24,215 bases of DNA from JACVRN01 sp035276685 (GTDB taxonomy: Bacteria > Acidobacteriota > Blastocatellia > Pyrinomonadales > Pyrinomonadaceae). Positions 14,647 through 21,216 of this stretch are shown here, piece by piece (position 1 is the first letter of the stretch; every line of letters begins with the position of its first letter). Location of the stretch: contig DATELK010000046.1 in NCBI GenBank assembly GCA_035276685.1, positions 1-24,215 of the forward strand, written 5' to 3'. The position numbers were made by a program, and so were the translations under genes. Below the pieces are notes generated by a model. It was not told the origin of the DNA and did not search any database. It saw only the letters and a list, made by a program, of their open reading frames with translations.

Positions 14647-14728
14647 CGCATGAGGTAATCTCCTTTCGTGAGGTTTGGAGTTGAAGAGGATGGCGGGCCG
14701 TTTGTGGGAGCGGCCCGCTTTTTATTTT
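14647..14728 (+). ncRNA. Candidate small RNA (about 82 nt)
   Basis: The unit runs from the predicted start point to the end of the terminator T-tract. It has several GGAG/GAGG purine motifs and UCUCCUUUC (14659-14667), which resembles the anti-Shine-Dalgarno end of 16S rRNA and could also pair internally with GGAG further on. A minimal ATG-AGG-TAA (14650-14658) lies at the 5' end. I recognise no known RNA family. It may simply be the 3' end of the operon transcript. Confidence 0.35.
14693..14728 (+). terminator. Rho-independent terminator
   Basis: GCGGGCCG (14693-14700) and CGGCCCGC (14711-14718) form a perfect 8-bp GC stem with a 10-nt loop, followed by TTTTTATTTT (14719-14728). This is the strongest intrinsic terminator in the window. 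It closes the plus-strand M15/zinc-ribbon operon and/or the candidate small RNA, just before a convergent minus-strand gene. Confidence 0.88.
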
Positions 14729-14741
14729 CACTAAACGCTGC

Positions 14742-15128
14742 CTACCAGGACATCTCCTGACGACGCACGGGCGAGAGCGTCCAGAGCTGCTCGCCACGGC
14801 TGTTGACCACTCGAACGCTCTCGCTTTCACGCACTCTCTGCTCGCCCTCAATCTTTTTGTCGTTGACCAGAATGGTGAGCCCTTCCGGCAGCTCTATCAC
14901 GCGCCCGCCATCTTTGAAGTCAACCTGCCCGCCCCCGTCCATCCTGTAGCTATAGTCGCCGACCAGCTCAAGCCTTCGCTCCCCTGCCTTAACCATTAGC
15001 CAGACCTCGTCATCGTCGTTCGCTGCCCTTGAAGCTTGTCCGATAGAGAGGACGAATGCCAGAAGGAGCAGCGCCGCCAGAAGGCGCAAAGCATTTCCGT
15101 GCCGAATCTTGATTGCCTGCATGTTCAT
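14742..15128 (-). CDS. Secreted hypothetical protein
   Basis: 128 aa with a clear signal peptide (basic start, hydrophobic 15-31, cleavage probably after SRA near residue 35). The mature part is a small beta-rich domain (VWLMVKAGERRLELVGDYSYRM, then GGRVIELPEGLTILVNDKKI), with no cysteines and no family I recognise. ATG 15126-15128 follows AAGGAG with good spacing. It converges on the zinc-ribbon operon and is divergent from the kinase gene. Confidence 0.72.
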   Translation of the reverse strand: MNMQAIKIRHGNALRLLAALLLLAFVLSIGQASRAANDDDEVWLMVKAGERRLELVGDYSYRMDGGGQVDFKDGGRVIELPEGLTILVNDKKIEGEQRVRESESVRVVNSRGEQLWTLSPVRRQEMSW

Positions 15129-15269
15129 CTTTTTCTCCTTGAAAGCTTCTCAAACGGGACTTGAATTTCTGAATCACACGTCCGCCGCAGGGAAAAGTTC
15201 CGGCAAATCTATGGCGGAGACGGCTAACGCCAGAGCTATTAGTGCCGCCTATGCCTGCACAAAAGTCGT
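15129..15269. other. Gene-free spacer, first part of the 15129-15490 gap
   Basis: Divergent spacer between the secreted protein (-) and the kinase (+). I see no credible ORF here. The rest of the gap holds a possible promoter, a short stem and a folded leader, listed separately. Confidence 0.5.
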
Positions 15270-15297
15270 TTGCCTTGCGCTTCAAAAGTGTTAGACT
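15270..15297 (+). promoter_or_regulatory. Possible kinase promoter
   Basis: TTGCCT (15270-15275) and TAGACT (15292-15297) are 16 nt apart. Each matches four of six consensus bases. The leader would be about 185 nt. Directly downstream is the inverted repeat TGTCCGG (15306-15312)/CCGGACA (15330-15336). Confidence 0.35.
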
Positions 15298-15378
15298 ACG
15301 CGGCATGTCCGGCTTTGGCAGAGCAGAAACCGGACACGCCCCTCTCCCGTTCTAACGGACAAAAATTGAATCCGACGC

Positions 15379-15470
15379 CGCGCGGGTTTCCATCCTGAGA
15401 CGCGCCACTGTGGTAGTTTCCGCCTCGCCGGTCTGGAAGTCTCTGTAGGAACCAGCGCGAACCCTTTTTT
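15379..15470 (+). promoter_or_regulatory. Candidate structured 5' leader of the kinase gene
   Basis: A long closing helix can form between 15379-15391 (CGCGCGGGTTTCC) and 15448-15459 (GGAACCAGCGCG): 11 pairs with one mismatch and one bulged T. Inside it, GAGAC (15397-15401) pairs with GTCTC (15439-15443), and TTCC (15418-15421) with GGAA (15435-15438), stacked end to end. Six Ts follow at 15465-15470, then the ribosome site GGGAGG and ATG 15491. This fits an attenuator or riboswitch-like leader, but I do not recognise a class. Confidence 0.4.
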
Positions 15471-15490
15471 GACCTGGGAGGGTCACGAAC

Positions 15491-17101
15491 ATGGATGTCC
15501 CCCACATCATCGCCGGACGCTTTCGCATTGAGTGTGAAATCGGCACGGGCGGCATGGGAACCGTTTACCGCGCCACTCACCTTGGCCTTGAGCGCGCAGT
15601 CGCCGTCAAAATCATCAAGCCTGAATACGCCGCAGACCCTGACGTGGCTGACCGCTTCATGCGCGAGGCGCGCACGATGGCCAAGCTTCGTCACTCGCAC
15701 GCCGCCATGATTTTCGACGCGGGCAACCTGCCCGACGGCCGCCACTTCATCGTCATGGAGTTCGTAGAAGGCTGCACACTGTCAGAGACGCTGGTGCAGG
15801 AAGGTCGCTTCTCGCCCGAGAGAGCAGTCCGCATAGCATCGGACATCTGCGACGTTCTATCGGAAGCTCACAAGCTTGGGATAGTCCACAGAGACCTCAA
15901 GCCCTCTAACATCATGCTCAACGACAGGGGCGTGTGCGTCTTGGACTTCGGCGTGGCGAAGGTGCTGGCAAGCTCCGCGGAGGCCACCGCGTCGCACGCC
16001 ACGACCGGCTCAGGCATCATCGTAGGCACGCCGCGATACATGTCGCCGGAGCAGTGCCTGGGCCAGCGCGTGGGCGTTCGCAGCGACCTCTACTCTTTAG
16101 GCGTCATACTCTACGAGATGCTCGCGGGGCGTCCTCCGTTCACGGACGCGATGGCTTCGGTCGTGCTGGTCAAGCAGGCCACGGCGCAGCCTCCGCTTCT
16201 GCCGAAAGTAAGAGAGGACGTGCCGCGCCCGCTCTGCGCCGTGATTCACTCGCTGCTCGCCAAGCAGCCGGAAGACCGACCGGCAAACGCCGCCACGGCG
16301 CGCTCTCTTCTGGAAAAGAGCATCACTCAGCCCGCGCGACAGGTGCCTGAGGCCGAGCCCTTCGCCTCTACCGTGGCGACGCAGGAGACAAGAGCGCGCA
16401 GCACAGCCTTTCGCATAGCGGCAAGCTGCGCCGTCATCTCCGCTCTGGGACTTCTGCTCTTCGCGGTCGGAAGAGACGCTGGCAGCACAGGCAGTCCAAA
16501 GACGGCCACGGCTTCCGCCGCGCGCAATGCTTTGGGCACAGAGAAGGTAACGTCGCGCGACTCCGCGTCCTACACGGCGGGCGAAGCGATAACGGTTCCG
16601 CAACGCGCGCCTTCGGCTACGCCTGAGACGCGCCGCACGGCGGACGCGCTCTCTCAGGGCGAGGTCTCGGCCGTGCGCCTAGTGCGCGCAGGTCGCGGCT
16701 CTCTCATCGCCGCCATACACGACGAGAGACGCTCCGGCACGACTCATCTCTTCGTCATGGAGCGCATGGGCGCGAGCTTTCGCGTCATGGGCCGCGCGCC
16801 ACTGGACGCGGCAGACTTTCGCTCTGCGACGTGGAGCGCCGACAGCCTTGATGCAGACAATGACGGATACGAAGAGGTGGTCTGCACGGGAGCCAACCCG
16901 CGCGGGTCTGCGAAGGGTTATCGCCTTGTGCTATTTGTCCCGCGCACGCGCGAGACCTATACGCTGAGGCTCCTGGCGGACACGACGCGCGGCTCAAAAA
17001 TCCTGCGCTCCATCTGGTCTCCGAACGCGCTCACGCGCAAAGGCGCGGCCTACCGCGCAGCCCTTCAGCAACGCGCACGCTCCCTGACAGCTTCGCTCTA
17101 A
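15491..17101 (+). CDS. Membrane Ser/Thr protein kinase (PknB-type)
   Basis: 536 aa. A complete Hanks-type kinase domain (about 11-285) has the Gly loop IGTGGMG (17-23), ATP-binding lysine K40 (VAVK), catalytic HRDLKPSN (133-140, D135), DFG (152-154) and a SPE in place of APE (YMSPEQ). A linker and one membrane helix (about 307-326) follow, then an outer domain of about 210 aa with no PASTA repeats. It contains D454-x-D456-x-D458-G-x2-E, an EF-hand/dockerin-like calcium loop, in an FG-GAP/VCBS-like setting. It phosphorylates proteins in the cytosol, probably in response to an external signal. ATG 15491 has GGGAGG 9-10 nt upstream. No partner phosphatase gene is in the window. Confidence 0.95.
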   Translation: MDVPHIIAGRFRIECEIGTGGMGTVYRATHLGLERAVAVKIIKPEYAADPDVADRFMREARTMAKLRHSHAAMIFDAGNLPDGRHFIVMEFVEGCTLSETLVQEGRFSPERAVRIASDICDVLSEAHKLGIVHRDLKPSNIMLNDRGVCVLDFGVAKVLASSAEATASHATTGSGIIVGTPRYMSPEQCLGQRVGVRSDLYSLGVILYEMLAGRPPFTDAMASVVLVKQATAQPPLLPKVREDVPRPLCAVIHSLLAKQPEDRPANAATARSLLEKSITQPARQVPEAEPFASTVATQETRARSTAFRIAASCAVISALGLLLFAVGRDAGSTGSPKTATASAARNALGTEKVTSRDSASYTAGEAITVPQRAPSATPETRRTADALSQGEVSAVRLVRAGRGSLIAAIHDERRSGTTHLFVMERMGASFRVMGRAPLDAADFRSATWSADSLDADNDGYEEVVCTGANPRGSAKGYRLVLFVPRTRETYTLRLLADTTRGSKILRSIWSPNALTRKGAAYRAALQQRARSLTASL

Positions 17102-17105
17102 AACA

Positions 17106-17237
17106 AATTAACAGGGATGGAAAGGCAAGTCAGAAGGCAGAGTGCAGAATGATGAATGAAAAGAAAGAGCTTCTTTACTTCTGCATTCTGCACTCTGCCT
17201 TCTGCATTAGCTTTTATCCTGTCCATCCCTGTTAATT
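17106..17237. repeat. Palindromic repeat family A, copy 2, carrying a nested family B
   Basis: The left arm starts at 17106 (AATTAACAGGGATGGA) and the right arm is 17211-17237, ending CCATCCCTGTTAATT. The inner part of the left arm is degraded. Between the arms lies a family B element. It fills the space between the convergent kinase and NHL genes, starting 5 nt after the kinase TAA and ending just before the NHL stop (17239-17241). Confidence 0.85.
17131..17204. repeat. Palindromic repeat family B, copy 2 (nested)
   Basis: Perfect 21-bp inverted repeat: 17131-17151 and 17184-17204, core CAGAAGGCAGAGTGCAGAAT, the same as the element at 7922-8016. It lies wholly within repeat A2, so it probably moved in after A2 was in place. 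Confidence 0.88.
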
Positions 17238-17238
17238 C

Positions 17239-18639
17239 TTATTTGCTCTTGTTGATGGTGAACTTGAAGACCTTTTCGCGCGAGGCCGAGAGCAGCTCGT
17301 TGCGGTCGTTGAAGACTAAGCCGAAGCCCACGTGATTCGGGACTTTGAAGACATCAAGGTAGCGGCCGTCCGTGTCGAAGACCTGTATGCCCTTGGTGTC
17401 GCTGACGAAGACGCGGCCCTGTCCGTCTACGGCTATGGCTTGCGGCGCGCGGAATTGTCCCGGCTCTTCGCCTTCGCCGCCGATGCGCGTGACAAAGCGC
17501 CCCTCGCGCGTGAACTTGAAGACGGCGCGGTTGAAGGTGCCGAGCGCGTAGATGTTTCCGAGGCCGTCGCTGGCGAGGCGCATATCAAGCTCTGAGTTAT
17601 CCGTCTGCCCGCTTATGGCCTTTCGTATGGTCTGCACGACTTGCCCGTTCGAGTTAAAGCGCACTATGTCGTCAGCGCCTCCGGCGTAAGCTGAAGCCAG
17701 AAGTCCTCCGTCCTGAGTCACAACTACGTCGTCGAATCTAGAGACACCGGGGGCGCGAAGCTCGCTCAAGGAGTTTCCCGTCATCCCTTCGTAACGAGTA
17801 ATCACGCCGCTCTGCACTATGTAGACGTTTCCCTTGCGGTCAACGGCCATCCCGCGAAGCGGCATCTTGCGGTCAACCATCCAGCCCGCCAGATACTTGC
17901 CCTGCGCGTCGAAGACCTGCACGCGGCCCCCTATGTACTCAGCAACGTAGATGCGGCCTTCGCCGTCCACACCGATGCTGCGCGCGTCCTTGAACTGCCC
18001 CGGCCCTATGCCCTGGCTCCCGAACTCAAGCGCGACGCTGGCGAAGCCTGTTGAAGAGACTGGATTGCTGCTGCCGCTGCCCTTTGAAGTTGAAGGCACG
18101 AAGGGGATGCTTCCGACAGACTCGCGCACCTTTGAAGATGAGAGATAGGCTACGAGCGCGACGCTCGCGCCAATCACGAGCAGGACGATTAGAATCGGCA
18201 CGACCCAGCAGCCGCGTGTAGAGGGCGGCGACTGGAATGTGGGCGGCGCGGGAGGAAACTGCGCGGGGTTAATCTGAACGTTCTGGTAAGCGCCGCCCTG
18301 CACGTTCATGACCTCTACGGGCTTGCCGCGCTCAAGCCTTTCGACAGCATCCTTCGCTTCACGCAGGCTTGAGCCGAACAGCTCCCTGTAGAGCTTTATG
18401 GCGGCAATCTTGTTGCCTCCGCGTATAAGCTGGCCCAGCTCTCCAAGGCGCGCCGCCTGTCCCATGATGTTGTCTAAGGACGGAGAGTGCGAGTGCTGAG
18501 GAGGAGGCTGCGCCTGAGGCCCGCGCAAGCTCTCAGGCACAATCACGGAGTTTCCGCAGAAGTGGCAGCGAATGGTCGCGCCCGGATTCTCAAGGCTCAG
18601 CGGCGCTCCGCACGAAGGGCATTTGAAGGGCTGTGTCAT
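17239..18639 (-). CDS. Zinc-ribbon, L7/L12-like, TM and NHL-repeat protein
   Basis: 466 aa. Four parts are visible. The first is a zinc ribbon (C7-x2-C10, C25-x2-C28). The second is a short stretch like the C-terminal domain of ribosomal protein L7/L12 (about 66-105; NKIAAIKLYRELFGSSLREAKDAVE). The third is a membrane helix (145-167). The fourth is an outer beta-propeller of NHL repeats (about 200-466; GPGQFKDARSIGVDGEGRIYVAE, EPGQFRAPQAIAVDGQGRVFVSD and similar). NHL propellers bind proteins or ligands, and this one is outside the membrane. ATG 18637-18639 fits the CPxC start. It converges on the kinase across repeats A2/B2 and diverges from the TPM gene. Confidence 0.88.
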   Translation of the reverse strand: MTQPFKCPSCGAPLSLENPGATIRCHFCGNSVIVPESLRGPQAQPPPQHSHSPSLDNIMGQAARLGELGQLIRGGNKIAAIKLYRELFGSSLREAKDAVERLERGKPVEVMNVQGGAYQNVQINPAQFPPAPPTFQSPPSTRGCWVVPILIVLLVIGASVALVAYLSSSKVRESVGSIPFVPSTSKGSGSSNPVSSTGFASVALEFGSQGIGPGQFKDARSIGVDGEGRIYVAEYIGGRVQVFDAQGKYLAGWMVDRKMPLRGMAVDRKGNVYIVQSGVITRYEGMTGNSLSELRAPGVSRFDDVVVTQDGGLLASAYAGGADDIVRFNSNGQVVQTIRKAISGQTDNSELDMRLASDGLGNIYALGTFNRAVFKFTREGRFVTRIGGEGEEPGQFRAPQAIAVDGQGRVFVSDTKGIQVFDTDGRYLDVFKVPNHVGFGLVFNDRNELLSASREKVFKFTINKSK

Positions 18640-18661
18640 AGCTCGTCTCGGAAAATCTACG

Positions 18662-18727
18662 GGGTAAATAAGTAAAGAGTTCCCCTTTAGTTTACCCTGC
18701 TCATCCGGGGCTTGTCGCCTCGCCCCG
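18662..18727. promoter_or_regulatory. Two inverted repeats in a divergent promoter region
   Basis: GGGTAAA (18662-18668)/TTTACCC (18691-18697) are separated by 22 nt. CGGGGC (18706-18711)/GCCCCG (18722-18727) have a 10-nt loop. They lie in the 142-nt spacer between the divergent NHL and TPM genes and could be operator or leader structures. No confident -10/-35 pair was found. Confidence 0.3.
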
Positions 18728-18781
18728 TGTCATGTCAAGATACGTTCGCTAGTCTTAAGAGATAGTATCCCCTGGCATAGG

Positions 18782-19438
18782 ATGCCTGAGCCTGTTAGCG
18801 TCCCTTTTATGATTCGTCCCCGTTTCGACCAAGCCGCCTGCGACAATCTGGCCGATTGCATTCGTGACATTGAGAAAGAGACGAACGCGGAACTGGTTAT
18901 TGTCGTGCGCGCCCGCTCCGGCTCTTACCGTCACGTAGACCTTCTGTGCGGAAGCATACTCGCCTACGCAGGCCTGCTCTTCCTGCTCTTCTCGCCGTGG
19001 GTCTTCGCGCATTACTTCGTGGCGCTGGACGTTGCGCTCCTGTTTGCCGCAGGCTTCTTCATCAGCTCCAAGAGCAACGCGATTCGTCGTCTTCTGATTA
19101 AGAAGGAGGAGCGTGCTCGTCATGTGCGCGAGGGCGCGGCAGCCATGTTCTACGAGGCCGGGATAGCCAACACCAAGGCGGAGATGGGCGTGCTCATCTA
19201 TTTGTCGCTGATGGAGCGGCGGCTTGAGCTTCTGGCAGACAGAGGGGTGCTGGAAGGCGCTCCGCCCCTTGAATGGAACGAGTGCGTCTTTGACTTGCAG
19301 CAGGTGGGCCGCCGTCCTCACCCTGAAGATTTTCTCAAGGCCCTGCGCGCCTTCGGACAGATGCTTGCCAAAAACATTCCCGCCACGGGCGACAACCCGA
19401 ACGAACTGGGCGACCTGCCACGCTTTGAGCTGAAATGA
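18782..19438 (+). CDS. TPM-domain membrane protein
   Basis: 218 aa. It resembles TPM_phosphatase (YgcG/Psb32-like) domain proteins: an N-terminal half-domain (FDQAACDNLADCIRDIEKETNAELVIVVRARSGSYR in part), two membrane helices (about 54-71 and 75-94), then the second half (EGAAAMFYEAGIANTKAEMGVLIYLSLMERRLELLADRGV). The soluble parts are probably on the same side of the membrane. Biochemical activity is uncertain in this family. ATG 18782 is taken; an in-frame ATG at 18809 is possible, and neither has a strong ribosome site. It overlaps the next gene by ATGA, so the two are made together. Confidence 0.8.
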   Translation: MPEPVSVPFMIRPRFDQAACDNLADCIRDIEKETNAELVIVVRARSGSYRHVDLLCGSILAYAGLLFLLFSPWVFAHYFVALDVALLFAAGFFISSKSNAIRRLLIKKEERARHVREGAAAMFYEAGIANTKAEMGVLIYLSLMERRLELLADRGVLEGAPPLEWNECVFDLQQVGRRPHPEDFLKALRAFGQMLAKNIPATGDNPNELGDLPRFELK

Positions 19439-21003
19439 GACGGAAGACCGGGAGAAGACACGTCAAGCATGCCGCGCTGCTTGCGATAGCAGCGTGCGCC
19501 GCGCTTCTCTTCTTCGCCTCTTCGGTGGAAGTTCTGGCGCGCGTAGGCGGCGGGCAGGGCTACGGAGGCGGCGGGAGCAGCGGCGGTGGCTCGGGCGATG
19601 GTGAAGGCTTAGGCTACATCATCTACCTCATAGTGCGCTTCCTTATATGGCTGACGATTGAATACCCCGCGGTGGGCATTCCCGTAGACATCATAGTCAT
19701 CTCTGCTGTCGTCTACTACTTCTTCCGCCGGAAGAAGACTGAGAAGGAATGGAGCTCTGTCGCGAGCGTCGTGCCTAAACGGAGCGAGACGTTTACGCGA
19801 CAGAGGCAGGACGAGGTTCAGAAGGAGTTCGGCAGGCTCAGGCGCTTTGACCCGAACTTCTCGGAGATTATCTTTACTGACTTCTGCTACGCGCTCTACG
19901 GGCGGGCGCATCACGAGCGAGCCTCGAAACGCCTCGACGAGCTTTCTCCATACCTGAGCCAGCAGGCGCGCGACTCCTTGCGCAAGCGCAACCCGCAGGG
20001 CTTGCAGGAGGTGCGAGGCGTCATCGTCGGCGCTATGCAGATTGTAGGCGCGCGAGAGATTCAGGTGGACGGCAAGCCCTTCGTCAACATCAGCGTGGAG
20101 TTTGAAGCCAACTACACGGAGGTCACGGCGCAGAACGGCAACCGGCCCAGAGAAGAGAGCTACTACGTGCGCGAGCGCTGGCTCTTGGAGCGCAAGCGGG
20201 ACGTGCTGACTCCGCCGCCCGCGCAGGCCACGGCGCTGCATTGCCCGCGCTGCGGCGCAGCACTACAGAAGGACACGGTGGGAGCCTGCGCCTTCTGCGG
20301 CACGCGCGTCGAGAACGGCGAGTTCCAGTGGTTCGTGCGCTCCATCGACCTCTTGAGCCGAGAGGCGCGAGGGCCGCTTCTGACAGGCAACGTGCCCGAG
20401 GTTGGAACAGACCTGCCGACGGTCGTGCAGAGGGGCTTTGGCGAAGCGCGTGCCGCCTTTGAGCAGATGAGCCCGAACTTCAAATGGAGCGAGTTCATGG
20501 AGCGCGCTCGTCTTATCTTCAACGAGCTTCAGGCGGCGTGGTCTACGCTCGAATGGGAGCGAGCGCGCCCGCACGAGACGGACAACATCTTCCAGATGCA
20601 TCGCTACTGGATAGAGGCGTACAAGCGGCAGGGTTTGAGAAACGCGCTCGACGACTGCCGCATACTCTCCATGCAGCCCGCGAAGATTACGGGCGACGCC
20701 TTCTACAACGCCATCACGCTCAGGATAGGCGCGGAAGGCTACGACTACACAGTGGACTCAAAGGGCAAAGTGGTCGCGGGCTCAAAGCGAAACAAGCGGC
20801 GCTGGACGGAATACTGGACTTTTATACGAAACCGCAACGCGCAGGCCTTGCACTCGCGCACAGACCTCTCGTGCCCCAACTGCGGAGCGGCCCTGAAGGT
20901 GAACGTGACGGGCATCTGCGAGTTCTGCGGCGGCAAGATTTCCTCGGGCGAGTTCGACTGGGTGCTCTCGAAAATAGAGCAGGACGAATCCTACGCGGGC
21001 TGA
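19435..21003 (+). CDS. Tandem Tim44-like/zinc-ribbon membrane protein
   Basis: 522 aa. The N-terminus is a hydrophobic signal or anchor (13-35), a Gly/Ser-rich stretch (37-58) and two more hydrophobic segments (about 60-76 and 80-97). Then come two copies of one module: a Tim44-like (NTF2-fold) domain (about 125-250 and 350-465) followed by a four-Cys zinc ribbon (C270, C273, C285, C288; and C480, C483, C495, C498), each ending in GEF-x-W. Tim44-like domains bind membranes or partner proteins; a role beside the TPM protein is likely but unknown. The start overlaps the TPM stop (ATGA). Confidence 0.85.
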   Translation: MRRKTGRRHVKHAALLAIAACAALLFFASSVEVLARVGGGQGYGGGGSSGGGSGDGEGLGYIIYLIVRFLIWLTIEYPAVGIPVDIIVISAVVYYFFRRKKTEKEWSSVASVVPKRSETFTRQRQDEVQKEFGRLRRFDPNFSEIIFTDFCYALYGRAHHERASKRLDELSPYLSQQARDSLRKRNPQGLQEVRGVIVGAMQIVGAREIQVDGKPFVNISVEFEANYTEVTAQNGNRPREESYYVRERWLLERKRDVLTPPPAQATALHCPRCGAALQKDTVGACAFCGTRVENGEFQWFVRSIDLLSREARGPLLTGNVPEVGTDLPTVVQRGFGEARAAFEQMSPNFKWSEFMERARLIFNELQAAWSTLEWERARPHETDNIFQMHRYWIEAYKRQGLRNALDDCRILSMQPAKITGDAFYNAITLRIGAEGYDYTVDSKGKVVAGSKRNKRRWTEYWTFIRNRNAQALHSRTDLSCPNCGAALKVNVTGICEFCGGKISSGEFDWVLSKIEQDESYAG

Positions 21004-21063
21004 CATCCTCACAAGAGACTCAGACATCGAACAACTTCGGCTGGTCTTCTATTGTAAAGGAAA

Positions 21064-21152
21064 AATTAACAGGGATGGACAGGATAGACAGGATAAAAGC
21101 AGAACAGTTATTTCTTCTTCATCCTGACAATCTCTGTCCATCCCTGTTAATT
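21064..21152. repeat. Palindromic repeat family A, copy 3
   Basis: Perfect 19-bp outer arms, AATTAACAGGGATGGACAG at 21064-21082 and its reverse complement at 21134-21152, with partly matching inner 9-mers (GGATAGACA). It lies in the 213-nt gap between the Tim44 protein and the M16 peptidase. No other gene is seen there, and 21153-21216 is leader with no clear promoter. Confidence 0.88.
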
Positions 21153-21216
21153 CTGGTGAGGGGTTTGTGTTACATTTGTTCATCTCCTCTTTCAAATCAG
21201 GATTGGAGCTTTTTCG

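Noticed and set aside
15379..15470. Kinase leader considered as a known riboswitch (cyclic-di-GMP, SAM, TPP, cobalamin)
   Set aside because: None of the conserved core sequences of those classes is present, so it is left as an unassigned structure.
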